Shown: positions 19,522 to 30,299, counted from the first letter of the stretch. The stretch: 64,000 bases of DNA from Bacillus aquiflavi (GCF_019915265.1 NZ_CP082780.1:2976001-3040000); one strand, 5' to 3'. Notes: a model not told the origin generated them from the letters alone. Numbers and translations: made by a program.

Positions 19522-20464
19522 AGGTTGCTTCCTCTCTTTTTACCAAGTCAGTACGTTTCCAAATTAAAGCGACGACCAGTGTAAGTAAAATGGCTGTAAT
19601 TACTCGAATCAGTAAAAGGGGTATAACAGGAATTCCGAGCGGAACAAAAATTAAAGTATCTTCTACTACAGCATGACATGCTACAAGAAAAATAAACGCT
19701 AAAGTTAAATCTTTTTTCTCAACACCATCTTCTTTTACCGCCTGAATCATCACCCCAGCACCGTATGCTAACCCGAACAACAACCCTGCTGCCATCGTTG
19801 TTGATGTATTTTCTTTCATTCCAAGTGCTCTAGTAAAAGGTGACACCCATTTAGAAAAAACAGCAAGCCATTTAAAATCTTTTAAAATTTGAATAACAAC
19901 CATCATCGGCATCACGATGATAACAAGCTGAAGAATACCAAGACTTGCCTTCTCTAGTCCAACAAGCAAAATATTTACGAGTCCACTGACTTCCTCATTA
20001 TTTGTCGAGATAAACCCGTATTTTGCTGCTTCTGAACCGCCTTTCCAAATAAAATTGATCATCAGCGCAGAAACGACGGAAAGTCCGATTCTAACAGCTA
20101 GCATAACAGAAAGCTTTACCCCTACTCGATGAGCAACGCTTGATTCAACAATTAAGTTATGAGAAAAAGAAAGCATCACTGCAATAAAAAATACTTCCTT
20201 TACTGTAAAATCTAGCGTTAATATTGCCCCAATTCCTGCGTAAAGATTAAGTACATTACCTAATACAAGCGGAATGGCTGCATCACCTGATAAGCCAAAT
20301 ATCTTCATTATCGGGGTAATTAGTTCGATCAACCAAGATAATAGAGGTGTATACTGAAGTATACTAACAATTAATGTAACTGGAAAAATAATCTTCCCAA
20401 GAATCCAAGTTGTTTTTAACCCATTAAGTAAACCCCTTTTTACCGATCCAAACAACATAAGCAT
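19511..20464 (-). CDS. yvoD: nucleoside-recognition domain membrane protein YvoD
   Basis: Integral membrane protein of 317 residues with about eight hydrophobic segments and the Gate/nucleoside-recognition pattern seen in spore maturation proteins SpmA/SpmB ([38 protein letters not shown]). Function is not established. It overlaps ppaX by 11 bases and follows lgt by 56. The call rests on gene order and family features. Confidence 0.85.
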   Translation of the reverse strand: MLMLFGSVKRGLLNGLKTTWILGKIIFPVTLIVSILQYTPLLSWLIELITPIMKIFGLSGDAAIPLVLGNVLNLYAGIGAILTLDFTVKEVFFIAVMLSFSHNLIVESSVAHRVGVKLSVMLAVRIGLSVVSALMINFIWKGGSEAAKYGFISTNNEEVSGLVNILLVGLEKASLGILQLVIIVMPMMVVIQILKDFKWLAVFSKWVSPFTRALGMKENTSTTMAAGLLFGLAYGAGVMIQAVKEDGVEKKDLTLAFIFLVACHAVVEDTLIFVPLGIPVIPLLLIRVITAILLTLVVALIWKRTDLVKREEATYEQ

Positions 20465-20520
20465 GTTTCTCCTTCATCTATGTTCAAAAAGTAAAGAAGT
20501 ATTGCGACACTAGCATGTTA

Positions 20521-21333
20521 TTATTTTTCTAAATAACGGGAATTTGCATATCCGCTTACTCGTCTAATAATTAAAATAATTAAAGCAAGAGCAATAAGCG
20601 CAATTGAAATTGTTTGAGCTGCTCTAAGTTGATCTGAAATCATTAAGCTGTCTGTTCGCATCCCTTCAATGAAGTAACGACCTGCTGAATACCAAATGAC
20701 ATACGTTAAAAATAATTCCCCTCTGCGTAAGTTAGCTCTTCTCAGTAAGATTAAGATGATAAACCCTAGCGTGCTCCAAATAGATTCATATAAAAAGGTT
20801 GGGTGATGATATGCTCCATTAATGTACATTTGATTAATTATAAACTCTGGTAAATATAGGCTTTCAAGAAACTGGCGGCTCACTTCTCCTCCATAAGCTT
20901 CTTGATTCATAAAATTTCCCCATCTGCCAATTGCTTGCCCTATTATAATACTAGGCGCAGCAATATCGGCAAGCTTCCAAAAAGACAGCTTTTTCACCTT
21001 TAAAAAAATATACGTTGTCAAAACGGCTCCAATTAACGCTCCATGTATTGCAAGACCGCCATTCCATATTTTAATGATTTCCCCGGGATTTTGCCCATAA
21101 TAATCCCATTGAAAAATAACATAATAAAGACGTGCACAAATAATGGCGATTGGAACCGCCCATAACAATAAATCTGCGAATGTGTCTTTTGCAATTCCTC
21201 GCCGCTCACTTTCACGAATGACTAAAAAGAATCCAATTGCGATCCCTAATCCAATAATAATTCCATACCAATGAACTTGTAGCGGTCCGAGCGTAAACGC
21301 TATCGGGTTCAATGGCATAATAGTATCCTCCAT
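20521..21333 (-). CDS. lgt: prolipoprotein diacylglyceryl transferase
   Basis: Membrane enzyme that moves diacylglycerol from phosphatidylglycerol to the lipobox Cys of prelipoproteins. CccB in this window is a likely client. The product has about seven membrane segments, HGALIGA and the signature [18 protein letters not shown] (about 137-154). I chose the ATG at 21333 ([18 protein letters not shown]), which gives 270 residues and aligns with B. subtilis Lgt. An ATG five codons later, behind GGAGG, is an alternative. Confidence 0.95.
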   Translation of the reverse strand: MEDTIMPLNPIAFTLGPLQVHWYGIIIGLGIAIGFFLVIRESERRGIAKDTFADLLLWAVPIAIICARLYYVIFQWDYYGQNPGEIIKIWNGGLAIHGALIGAVLTTYIFLKVKKLSFWKLADIAAPSIIIGQAIGRWGNFMNQEAYGGEVSRQFLESLYLPEFIINQMYINGAYHHPTFLYESIWSTLGFIILILLRRANLRRGELFLTYVIWYSAGRYFIEGMRTDSLMISDQLRAAQTISIALIALALIILIIRRVSGYANSRYLEK

Positions 21334-21381
21334 AAACACAGCTCCCTTTTCATATTTTTCATATTATAAAAAATATATAAA

Positions 21382-22317
21382 CTACATTTCTTCATGTTCA
21401 CCATATTCAATGACATCTGATAATTTTTCGGTAAACTGCTGTGCTGCATTCATCCCCATTCTTTTTAGACGAAAATTCATTGCAGCAACTTCAATAATAA
21501 CGGCTAAATTTCGCCCTGGACGTACTGGAATTGTTAATTTTGTAAGTTCTGTGTCAATTATTTTCATTTTTTCTTCATCTAACCCAAGACGATCATACTG
21601 TTTATACTGATCCCATAATTCAAGATGAATAACGAGAGAAATTCTTTTATAATTACGGACAGCACCAGCCCCAACCAGTGTCATCACGTTAATAATTCCT
21701 AAACCGCGAATTTCAAGCAAATGTTCAATCAATTCTGGCGGATTTCCCACTAACGTATCATGGTCTTCTTGACGAATCTCAACACAATCATCAGCAACGA
21801 GACGATGCCCTCGTTTTACTAGCTCAAGTGCTGTCTCACTTTTTCCTACTCCGCTTTTTCCTGTAATTAAGACTCCAACACCATAAATATCTACAAGGAC
21901 GCCATGAACAGCTGTAGTTGGCGCCAACTTACTTTCAAGAAAATTAGTAATTCTACTAGAAAGACGAGTTGTTTTCATATTAGATTTCATAACTGGGACG
22001 GATTCTTGCTCTGCTGCTTCAATTAGTTCAACTGGTACATCCATCTCCCGCGTAACAATGATTCCTGGCGTAATATCAGTACATAATCTTTCCATACGAA
22101 TTTTTCGATCATCTTTATTTAATTTTTCGAAAAAAGACAGTTCTGTTTTACCTAATAACTGTAATCTTTCTGCTGGATAATAATCAAAATAACCAGCAAT
22201 CTCAAGTGCAGGTCTTGAGATATCACTTGTAGTTATCGGACGATTCACGCCTTCTTCTCCACTAATCAATTCTAGTGTAAATTTTTCAATGAGATCTTTT
22301 GTTACAACTTTTGGCAA
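21382..22317 (-). CDS. hprK: HPr kinase/phosphorylase
   Basis: Bifunctional enzyme that phosphorylates Ser46 of HPr and Crh when glycolytic intermediates are high and reverses it otherwise; it controls catabolite repression through CcpA. The 311-residue product has Walker A GKSGVGKS at 153-160, the conserved His in [10 protein letters not shown] (about 139) and the family signature [19 protein letters not shown]. The start is TTG, set by AAAGGAGGAAAT just upstream. It heads hprK-lgt-yvoD-ppaX-yvoF and is divergent from nagA. Its substrate Crh is encoded at 3.4-3.7 kb. Confidence 0.97.
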   Translation of the reverse strand: MPKVVTKDLIEKFTLELISGEEGVNRPITTSDISRPALEIAGYFDYYPAERLQLLGKTELSFFEKLNKDDRKIRMERLCTDITPGIIVTREMDVPVELIEAAEQESVPVMKSNMKTTRLSSRITNFLESKLAPTTAVHGVLVDIYGVGVLITGKSGVGKSETALELVKRGHRLVADDCVEIRQEDHDTLVGNPPELIEHLLEIRGLGIINVMTLVGAGAVRNYKRISLVIHLELWDQYKQYDRLGLDEEKMKIIDTELTKLTIPVRPGRNLAVIIEVAAMNFRLKRMGMNAAQQFTEKLSDVIEYGEHEEM

Positions 22318-22486
22318 AAGGATTTCCTCCTTTAAATGATGAAGCCGTTTATTTTTTTCACAACATATTTTTTATTTTAGCATTTTTTAACGTAAAGCAA
22401 AATTGAAGTAACTTTTTAAATGTAAAAAACTTTACTACATGTGAATGAACAAGTATTTTTTTTTCTGCTTTTTTGACTGTCCCCCC

Positions 22487-22521
22487 ATGGTATAGACAAG
22501 CAGATAATCCCAATGTAAAAT
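22487..22521 (+). promoter_or_regulatory. nagA promoter with NagR (dre-type) operator
   Basis: -35 TAGACA (22493-22498) and -10 TAAAAT (22516-22521) are 17 bases apart. ATGGTATAGACAAG (22487-22500) overlaps the -35 and resembles the TGGTATAGAC core of GntR/HutC-type NagR (YvoA) operators. NagR is encoded at the end of the same cluster. A weaker cre-like TGAAAACGATGACG lies at 22557-22570, with one mismatch in the final CA. Confidence 0.65.
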
Positions 22522-22589
22522 AATATTGAAACGTATTCTTTTTTATTTTTAAACATTGAAAACGATGACGAAATGCAGGGGAATAATTG

Positions 22590-23768
22590 ATGACGAAAAA
22601 GTTATTAAAAGATGTTAAACTATGCACTGGGGAACGAATGATCAACAATGGATACGTTTTAATCTCAGATTTTAAGATTACTAGTGTTGGAGATATGGAT
22701 CAGTTCACTCCCTTAAAAGATGTTGAACAAATTGATTTACCGAAAAATGCTGTTATTGTCCCGGGATTCATCGACATTCATATCCATGGAGCCGGGGGAG
22801 CTGATACGATGGATGCAACTACAACAGCTCTTGAAACAATGGTAAATGTCCTCCCACAAGAAGGAACAACAAGCTTATTAGCGACTACGATTACTCAAGA
22901 GGCGCAGCAAATTGAACGAGCATTAAAGAATGTTGCTAATTTCGTCAAAAATAACAATGCTCCTGGTAAAGCTGAAATTCTTGGTATTCATTTAGAAGGG
23001 CCGTTTATAAGCGAAAAACGCGCAGGAGCACAACCTAAAGAATACATACTTCCTGCTAGCATCGAACTTTTTAAACGATGGCAAACCATTGCTAATCATT
23101 TAATTAAACTTGTTACAATTGCCCCAGAAAAGCCAGAAGCTCTTAAGTTAATCCGTTATTTATCAGAAACAAACGTCATTGCATCAATTGGGCATTCTGA
23201 TGCGATGTATGATGAAATGGTGAAGGCGGTTAACGCTGGTGCCAAACAGGTGACTCATTTATTTAACGGAATGAGAGAGTTGCATCATCGTGAACCAGGC
23301 GTTGCCGGCAGTGCACTTTTGTTTCACGAGTTAATGGCAGAAATGATTGTGGATGGAATCCACATACATCCTGAAATGGTTAAACTCGCAATTAACGCTA
23401 AAGGAACAAAAGGAACAATTCTTATTACGGATTCTATGCGGGCAAAATGTTTGAAAAATGGCTGTTATGATTTAGGCGGACAAAAAGTCAATGTTTCAGA
23501 TGGAAAAGCAGTACTTGCAGACGGAACTCTTGCGGGAAGTATTTTAAAAATGAAGGATGCAATTAGAAACATAATTTCTTTCACGGGAATATCATTATTA
23601 GATGCAGTTCAACTAGCCTCTGTCAATCCCGCAAAACAGCTCGGGGTCTTTCATCGCAAAGGCACAATTTCTACCGGTAAGGATGCTGATCTAGTTGTTC
23701 TTGACCAAAACTTAGAAGTGATAATGACTATTTGCCGTGGTAAAATATCCTATAAACGTGAGGAGTAA
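22590..23768 (+). CDS. nagA: N-acetylglucosamine-6-phosphate deacetylase
   Basis: Removes acetate from GlcNAc-6-phosphate, giving glucosamine-6-phosphate for NagB. The 392-residue product has the metal-binding HIHGAGGADT (about 60), HLEGPF with the metal Glu, IGHSDA, THLFNGMRELHHREPG and the catalytic Asp in LITDSMRA. ATG at 22590 behind AGGGG was preferred to the TTG one codon earlier. First gene of nagA-nagB-nagR; the nagB ATG lies 5 bases after its stop. Confidence 0.97.
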   Translation: MTKKLLKDVKLCTGERMINNGYVLISDFKITSVGDMDQFTPLKDVEQIDLPKNAVIVPGFIDIHIHGAGGADTMDATTTALETMVNVLPQEGTTSLLATTITQEAQQIERALKNVANFVKNNNAPGKAEILGIHLEGPFISEKRAGAQPKEYILPASIELFKRWQTIANHLIKLVTIAPEKPEALKLIRYLSETNVIASIGHSDAMYDEMVKAVNAGAKQVTHLFNGMRELHHREPGVAGSALLFHELMAEMIVDGIHIHPEMVKLAINAKGTKGTILITDSMRAKCLKNGCYDLGGQKVNVSDGKAVLADGTLAGSILKMKDAIRNIISFTGISLLDAVQLASVNPAKQLGVFHRKGTISTGKDADLVVLDQNLEVIMTICRGKISYKREE

Positions 23769-23773
23769 CAAGA

Positions 23774-24499
23774 ATGAACATTATTCGCACAAGTAGTTAT
23801 GAAGAAATGAGCATGCAAGCTGCAAAAATCATAATCAAACAAGTTAAAAACAATCCAGCACTTACACTTGGTTTAGCAACAGGCAGTACACCTATTGGTC
23901 TTTATAAAGAACTTATTAATGACCATCACAATAATGGAACTTCTTATAAAGATGTTCACACAATCAATTTAGATGAGTATATTGGGCTTCCAAAAGATAA
24001 TCCGAGTAGTTATCATTTTTTTATGAAACACCAATTATTTAATTATATCGATCTTCCAATTGAACAAACGAACGTCCCTAATGGTACAGCGGAAGATTTA
24101 GAACGTGAATGTGAACGATATGAAGAGAAAATCCGTCAGCTTGGCGGGATAGATTTGCAAATTTTAGGTATTGGTCAGAACGGTCATATCGGTTTTAATG
24201 AACCAGGAACATCTTTTGAAAGCAGAACTCACATTGTCCAATTAACAGAAAATACAATCGAAGTGAACTCTCGCTTTTTTAATACAATTGATGAAGTACC
24301 AACTAAATCGATTACAATGGGAATTCAAACAATTCTTGAATGCAAGGAAATTATTTTACTTGCCTCTGGTGCTTCAAAAGCAAAAGCAATTGCTAGAATG
24401 ATAAACGGACCAGTGAGTGAAGAATTCCCGGCATCATGTTTAAAAAAACATCCAAATGTAACAATTATTGCTGACAGTGATGCTTTGCAATTGGTTTAA
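23774..24499 (+). CDS. nagB: glucosamine-6-phosphate deaminase
   Basis: Converts glucosamine-6-phosphate to fructose-6-phosphate and ammonia. The 241-residue product carries LGLATGSTPIGLYKEL, the catalytic Asp in NLDEYIGLP, and GIGQNGHIGFNEPGTSF with the His and Glu pair. Allosteric-site extensions of the E. coli type are absent, as usual in Bacillus. It has an AGGAG site 7 bases before the ATG. Confidence 0.97.
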   Translation: MNIIRTSSYEEMSMQAAKIIIKQVKNNPALTLGLATGSTPIGLYKELINDHHNNGTSYKDVHTINLDEYIGLPKDNPSSYHFFMKHQLFNYIDLPIEQTNVPNGTAEDLERECERYEEKIRQLGGIDLQILGIGQNGHIGFNEPGTSFESRTHIVQLTENTIEVNSRFFNTIDEVPTKSITMGIQTILECKEIILLASGASKAKAIARMINGPVSEEFPASCLKKHPNVTIIADSDALQLV

Positions 24500-24526
24500 G
24501 TTTCAAGCTATGTTAAACGCCTTATT

Positions 24527-24602
24527 CGTGTGAGACCACAGTCTCACACGCCTTTTAACTGACGATATGAAGCGAAGGAGAAGATTCGCTTTATATCGTC
24601 AG
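24527..24602 (+). promoter_or_regulatory. two strong hairpins between nagB and nagR
   Basis: CGTGTGAGAC/GTCTCACACG (24527-24550) is followed by CCTTTT and may be a weak terminator. CTGACGATATGAAGCGAA pairs with TTCGCTTTATATCGTCAG (24559-24602), 18 bp with a single G-T pair and an 8-base loop, and has no T run. The second is unusually long for a terminator. It ends about 48 bases before the nagR ATG and could be an RNA processing or stability element. Confidence 0.5.
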
Positions 24603-24650
24603 AAGAAAAAACCAACAAACATAGCGAAGATTTAAAGGAGCTTTTCAATA

Positions 24651-25376
24651 ATGGTTGATAAAAATTCGCGTATTCCCATATATCTTCAGCTAGAAGAACA
24701 AATAAAACACCAAATAGAAAAAGGCGTTTTAACAGCCAATCAGATGATTCCCTCTGAACGGGAATATGCGCAGCTTTATGGAATTAGTCGAATGACGGTT
24801 AGACATGCTAAAAACAATCTTGTTCTTGATGGATATTTGTATAGACAAAAAGGACGAGGAACATTTGTGGCTAATCGAAAAATGGAGCAGAGACTTCAAG
24901 GCTTAACTGGCTTTACTGAAGACATGACAGAGCGTGGATTAACACCTAGCAGTCGCCTCCTATCTTTTTCTATTATCAAAGCAAATAAACAAGTAGCGAA
25001 TAAGTTAAAAAATTCGCTCAATACTCCTGTATATGAGTTGAAAAGAATCCGTCTTGCAGATGGGGAGCCGATGGCTTTAGAAACAACGTATTTGCCAGTT
25101 AATCTAGTGAAAGGTTTAACAGAAGAAATTACTCATCAATCTCTTTACCGTTATATTGAAGAAGAACTTTCTTTTATAATCAGTGAAGCACGTCAGCAAA
25201 TTGAAGCCGCAACGCCAACAGATGATGAAATCAGTTACTTGCAAATTGATCGTCATACACCAGTGCTACTTATCTCAAGAACATCCTATTTAAAAGACGG
25301 AACACCGTTTGAGTATGTAAAATCAGCCTATCGAGCTGATCGATATATATTTGTTCACTCATTGAAACGTGAATAA
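24651..25376 (+). CDS. nagR: GntR/HutC-type repressor NagR (YvoA)
   Basis: Transcription factor of 241 residues. An N-terminal winged helix (about 1-75; SEREYAQLYGISRMTVRHAK, RQKGRGTFV) is followed by a UTRA effector domain (about 90-235; YELKRIRLADGEPMALETTY). In B. subtilis it represses nagAB and nagP until GlcNAc-6-P or glucosamine-6-P is present. It has its own AAAGGAG site. A candidate operator lies before nagA. Confidence 0.94.
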   Translation: MVDKNSRIPIYLQLEEQIKHQIEKGVLTANQMIPSEREYAQLYGISRMTVRHAKNNLVLDGYLYRQKGRGTFVANRKMEQRLQGLTGFTEDMTERGLTPSSRLLSFSIIKANKQVANKLKNSLNTPVYELKRIRLADGEPMALETTYLPVNLVKGLTEEITHQSLYRYIEEELSFIISEARQQIEAATPTDDEISYLQIDRHTPVLLISRTSYLKDGTPFEYVKSAYRADRYIFVHSLKRE

Positions 25377-25400
25377 TTAACAAACTTCATCATGTCAATA

Positions 25401-25439
25401 TGCCTTCAAACCTCAATGACTTTAAAAGATTTGAAGGCA
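25401..25439. terminator. bidirectional terminator between nagR and yvlD
   Basis: TGCCTTCAAA and TTTGAAGGCA form a 10-bp stem between the convergent genes, followed on the plus strand by ACGTTTTTCC. Confidence 0.7.
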
Positions 25440-25452
25440 ACGTTTTTCCTTC

Positions 25453-25809
25453 TTATCTCTTAGAAGAATTAAAAATCGTCTTTTGAATAATGATATTGGC
25501 TAGTGACATAATAACAACTACGAAGAGCGCCATCCAAAAACCATCGATTTCGAAGGAACTCCCCATTAAAGAATCTGCCAATAATAACGTAATTGCATTT
25601 ATGACAAAGAGAAACAATCCAAGTGATAAAATTGTTACAGGCAAAGTTAAAATAATTAAAAATGGGCGAACTAATATATTCAAAATAGATAGTAAAAAAC
25701 TTGCGCCAATAGCGGCGCCTAATCCAGATATATAAAATGAATCTGAGAAAAATCCTGATATCGCCATAAAGAGAACAGCGTTAATGAGTATACCGGTGAT
25801 CCATCTCAA
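25453..25809 (-). CDS. yvlD: phage holin family 4-type membrane protein YvlD
   Basis: Small membrane protein of about 118 residues with four hydrophobic segments and LLSILNILVRPFLIILTLPV, typical of the YvlD/DUF360 family. I set the start at TTG 25809 (MRWITGILINAVLF) because the protein then begins like its homologues; an in-frame ATG at 25830 is possible but overlaps its own AAGGAG. In B. subtilis it belongs to the SigW-controlled yvlABCD envelope-stress operon. Here it follows yvlB directly and no yvlC is present. Confidence 0.8.
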   Translation of the reverse strand: MRWITGILINAVLFMAISGFFSDSFYISGLGAAIGASFLLSILNILVRPFLIILTLPVTILSLGLFLFVINAITLLLADSLMGSSFEIDGFWMALFVVVIMSLANIIIQKTIFNSSKR

Positions 25810-25848
25810 GTCACAACACAACTCCTTCATATGACATAATGATCTCGC

Positions 25849-26964
25849 CTACTTTACCAACACAATTCCCTTTTGTTTCTTCATTGTAATGGAGCCAGTT
25901 TTTGTATCGGCTAATACGTGCAGTTTTTGTTCACTTTTATTATTTGTTTTAAAGCGGAAAAGCTTTTGCGCCATTTCACTTTTCTCTTCGACAATTTGGA
26001 GATCATCAAGCTCAACTGTAAAACCACCTAAGTTTGATTTTAATTCTCCTTCAATCGTGATTCCATCAGGAACGATTAAATCAATTGCTCCTGTTACTGC
26101 TCTCGTTTGGATATACTTGCAAGTATTCCCTTTAATTATACAATCTATATTTCCATTGAACGTTTGAACATCAACTTTTTCAAAATCACCTTCAAGAGAA
26201 AGCCTTCCGTTAACTGTTTCTGCCTCAAAATCTTCCACCTGGCTATTTGCAACTGCAATATGTCCGTTTGCTGTTTCGATTTCTGCATGTTTACTAGTGA
26301 GCTGATTAATATCAATCTTGCCATTAGCCGCTTTTATTTTGAAATCCTTAGTTGTCAATTTTTCACCAGAAATAGGACCATTAAATGTACGCAGTCGGAC
26401 ACGCTCATAACTAGATTGAGGGACATAAAGGATTGTATTCACCTTCATCAGCTTTTGCTGTGTTGAAAACCGTAATTTATTTTCCTCTATTGTGAATATG
26501 ACATTTTGAAATAATGCCTCTTTTGCCTCGTCTACTGTCTGAACACGATAAACCTTTGCCTCACATTCTATACGAACGTCATTTTGATCCCATGGAATTA
26601 CTTGGATTGAGCCGTTTGCTATATCGATAACCATCTCTCCAAAATTTACGTCTTTTTTCTCATAAACATGTGAAACATTTTCATATTTCCCAAAGTTAAA
26701 ATCTAAATCTAGTTCTTTAATTTTCGAAATCGCAGTATCGACAAACCCAAATATTTTATCAGCGGCTGATTGGAGGGTAGATCCCGTAACTTTCTCCTTA
26801 TCTTGAGAATCAATAACAGTAGAGAGCTCATTTACAATCTCCTCATGCTTCTTTTCCTGCGATTTCTTTGCCTTTTCAAGCTCTTCTAACAAAGTAAGTG
26901 CCTCATTAACAGATAATTTACCTTCTTTAACCATTTGTAAAATTCGTGTTCGCTCCTCATTCAT
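25849..26964 (-). CDS. yvlB: YvlB, DUF4097 adhesin-like / LiaX-type protein
   Basis: Cytoplasmic-start protein of 371 residues. An N-terminal helical domain (about 1-45; ILQMVKEGKLSVNEALTLLE) is followed by a long beta-rich DUF4097 domain (about 110-370) with repeated TANGxI/TFNGxI motifs. The architecture matches YvlB and the enterococcal daptomycin-response protein LiaX. It heads a two-gene unit with yvlD. It is probably an envelope-stress factor; mechanism unknown. Confidence 0.85.
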   Translation of the reverse strand: MNEERTRILQMVKEGKLSVNEALTLLEELEKAKKSQEKKHEEIVNELSTVIDSQDKEKVTGSTLQSAADKIFGFVDTAISKIKELDLDFNFGKYENVSHVYEKKDVNFGEMVIDIANGSIQVIPWDQNDVRIECEAKVYRVQTVDEAKEALFQNVIFTIEENKLRFSTQQKLMKVNTILYVPQSSYERVRLRTFNGPISGEKLTTKDFKIKAANGKIDINQLTSKHAEIETANGHIAVANSQVEDFEAETVNGRLSLEGDFEKVDVQTFNGNIDCIIKGNTCKYIQTRAVTGAIDLIVPDGITIEGELKSNLGGFTVELDDLQIVEEKSEMAQKLFRFKTNNKSEQKLHVLADTKTGSITMKKQKGIVLVK

Positions 26965-27225
26965 GTAAAAATCCTCCTGATCATTTTTTATTTATATGAC
27001 AACTTTAGCATTTCTTTTCAAATAATTGTATCTTTTCATCCATCATTAACAGTCATCCACCTACTACATTCATATGTAAATAAGCAACTCCCCCATTCTA
27101 TTAAGGAGATCATAAAGCAAATTTATTAACAATCCCTTTTAATTATTTTTACGAAACACCGCTTTAAAAGTTTCACATTTGAAAAAATGACTTTTTTTCA
27201 CCCTTAAAAATTGGGTGATTATTTC
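26965..27225. other. intergenic region upstream of yvlB
   Basis: AT-rich and without a gene. A short hairpin CACCC/GGGTG lies at 27200-27218. I could not fix the yvlB promoter. Confidence 0.4.
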
Positions 27226-27253
27226 AAAAAAAAAGCGTGGAAATAATCCACGC
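27226..27253 (-). terminator. terminator after uvrA
   Basis: GCGTGG/CCACGC stem, followed on the minus strand by nine T. Repeat copy E lies between the uvrA stop and this hairpin. Confidence 0.8.
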
Positions 27254-27261
27254 CACATAAT

Positions 27262-27390
27262 ATTGTTGACAAACGACCGTATTCTTCGTTTCTTACAATT
27301 TCATGAACGACTATTCTATTCGCTTTCCCTCGACTGATAAGCGTTGTCAATCAGTCTAAGGATATGGGCTAAAAACTTTGTCTACAAGCT
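27262..27390 (+). repeat. intergenic repeat family, copy E
   Basis: Reads TATTGTTGACAAACGACCGT, ATTCTTCGTTTCTTACAATT, TCATGAACGACTATTCTATT, CGCTTTCCCTCGACTGATAA, CAATCAGTCTAAGGATATGG and ACTTTGTCTACAAGCT. It is nearly full length and keeps both ends seen in copies A and B. Confidence 0.78.
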
Positions 27391-27415
27391 TAAAGTTTAC
27401 CTCGTAAGCTTTTAT

Positions 27416-30292
27416 TTATTTTATAAAACCAGCCTCTAAATCTTTTATTTGTTGCTTCATTCGTAATCGATCACGTTCAAGAATGGGTTTTAAATACTGT
27501 CCTGTATAGGATCCTGGAGTTTGCGCTACTTTCTCTGGCGTTCCAGATGCAACGATCACTCCTCCTCCGTCTCCTCCTTCAGGTCCAAGATCAACAATAT
27601 AGTCTGCAGCTTTAATGACATCCAAGTTATGCTCAATGACAATCACTGTATCTCCATTTTAAACTAGCCGCTGCAGCACTTTAAGCAACCGGGCAATATC
27701 ATGAACGTGAAGACCAGTTGTCGGCTCATCCAAAATATAAAGAGATCTGCCTGTTGAACGCCGGTGGAGTTCAGAGGCAAGCTTTACTCGTTGTGCCTCT
27801 CCGCCGGATAACGTTGTCGCTGGCTGTCCTAATTTAATGTAGCCAAGTCCGACATCTAAAATGGTTTGCAATTTCCTTCTTATTTTTGGGATATTCTCAA
27901 AAAATAATAAAGCATCTTCAACAGTCATATTTAAAATATCGGCAATGTTTTTCCCTTTATATTTCACTTCAAGTGTTTCACGATTGTAACGTTTTCCGTG
28001 GCAAACCTCGCACGGAACATAGACATCAGGAAGAAAATGCATTTCAATCTTAATGATTCCATCCCCACGGCAAGCTTCGCAGCGTCCACCCTTTACGTTA
28101 AAGCTAAATCTTCCTTTTAAATAGCCGCGAACCTTCGCTTCATTTGTTGAAGCAAATACTTCACGGATATCATCGAACACACCCGTATACGTTGCTGGAT
28201 TAGATCTCGGTGTTCGGCCAATTGGGGATTGGTCAATATCGATCACCTTATCTAAATGTTCAATCCCTTTTATTTCTCGGTGTTCACCCGGTTTGCTTTT
28301 TGCATTATGAAGCTTTTGAGCCAAAGCCTTATGAAGAATTTCATTAATAAGCGTACTTTTACCTGAACCTGATACACCAGTTACAGCTATAAACATACCG
28401 AGTGGAAATTTAACGTTCGTATTTTTTAAGTTATTTTCCTTAGCTCCTTTAATTTCAATAAAACGATCATTAGGTTTTCGGCGTTTGAGTGGTAAAGGGA
28501 TAAACTTTTTCCCTGATAAATATTGACCCGTTAAAGAGTTCGAATCATTCATAACATGTTCAGGTACACCGGCAGATATAATTTCACCGCCATGTACACC
28601 AGCTCCAGGACCGATATCTATTAAATAATCAGCCGCAAGCATCGTATCCTCGTCATGTTCGACAACGATTAATGTATTTCCAATATCTCGCATATTCTTT
28701 AGCGTATGAATTAACCGCTCATTATCCCTTTGGTGAAGTCCGATTGATGGTTCATCTAATATATAAAGTACACCTGTTAATTTCGATCCAATTTGCGTTG
28801 CCAGTCTAATCCGCTGGGCTTCTCCACCAGAAAGCGTACCTGCCGGACGGCTTAACGATAAGTAATCAAGCCCGACATTCATTAAGAAACTCAAGCGCTC
28901 TAAAATTTCTCTTAAAATTAAATTGGCAATCTTCATTTCTTTTTCCGTCAATTTTAAATGACTGAATAAATGATAAGCCTCTGTTATAGAAAGTGAAGTA
29001 TATTCTCCAATTTGTTTGTTTCCAACAAGTACTCCTAAGCTTTCCTTTTTTAAACGGTAGCCTTTACATGTAGGGCATGCTTGTTCTCTCATGTACTTTT
29101 CCATTTGCTCACGAATATAATCTGAACTCGTCTCTTTGTATCGTCTTTCAACATTATGAACAACGCCTTCAAATTCAATTTCATTTTCACGTACTTGACC
29201 AAAATCATTCTCATAACGGAAATATATTTTTTCACCATCTGAACCATATAACAATTTATGGAGGAAATGTTCTGGAATATCTTTAACAGGGATATCCATA
29301 TCAATCCCATAATGATTGCATACAGCTTCAAGAAGCTGCGGGTAATATTGAGAACTTGTTGGTTCCCATGGTGCAAGAGCATGCTCACGTAAAGTCAATT
29401 CTTTATTAGGTATTACAAGATCTATATCCACTTTAACCTTTGCACCTAAACCATCACAATCCGGGCAAGCACCGTACGGACTATTAAATGAAAACATCCG
29501 TGGTTCAAGCTTTTCGATTGAAAAGCCGCAATGTGGACAAGCATGATTTTCGCTAAATAAAAGTTCTTCTTCACCAATTACGTCAACGATTACTTTTCCT
29601 TCTCCAAGCTTTAACGCCGTTTCTAAAGAATCAGCCAGACGAGTAGAAACTCCATCCTTAACGACGATCCGATCAATCACAACTTCAATTGAATGTTTTT
29701 TATTTTTCTCTAACTGAATCTCTTCTCCTAGATCGTACATTTCTCCATCAATTCGAACACGGACATAACCTTGTTTTTTAATTTTTTCAAGTGTTTTTAC
29801 ATGCATTCCTTTGCGTCCTGAAACTACAGGAGCTAAAATTTGCAATTTTGTCCGCTCCTTGTATTCGAGAATTCGATCGACCATCTGTTCAACGGTTTGT
29901 GAAGAAATTTCAATATGATGAATCGGGCATGTCGGTCTTCCGACTCTTGCAAATAGCAATCTTAAATAATCATAAATTTCAGTTACCGTTCCGACAGTAG
30001 AACGCGGGTTTCGACTCGTTGTCTTTTGATCAATTGAGATTGCTGGGGATAAACCTTCAATTGTATCAACATCCGGTTTGTCCATCTGTCCTAGAAATTG
30101 ACGTGCGTATGCGGATAATGACTCAACGTAACGTCTTTGACCTTCCGCATAGATTGTATCAAAAGCGAGAGAAGACTTACCAGAACCAGACAGTCCTGTT
30201 AAGACTACAAGCTTATCCCGGGGAATGGTGACATCAATATTTTTTAAATTATGAGCTCTGGCACCTTTAATAATTAGTTTATCCTTTGCCAT
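27416..30292 (-). pseudogene. uvrA: UvrA with in-frame stop at codon 878
   Basis: UvrA is the damage-sensing ATPase of nucleotide excision repair. Starting [20 protein letters not shown], it has both ABC modules: Walker [10 protein letters not shown] and GVSGSGKST, zinc motifs with CPHC and CEAC/CEVC, signatures LSGGEAQR twice and DEPTTGLH. At 27659-27661 a TAA replaces a coding codon. The same frame continues as [20 protein letters not shown] to 27416, for a 958-codon total, the normal length. The stop removes the second-site His loop (IEHN) and the last 80 residues. Just before it, HVHDIARLL replaces the usual HVDDIARLL. Probably inactive if the stop is real. Confidence 0.93.
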
Positions 30293-30299
30293 TATTTCG

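Noticed and set aside
22358-22648. minus-strand gene between hprK and nagA
   Set aside because: It covers the nagA promoter and start, is low-complexity AT-rich sequence and has no ribosome binding site.
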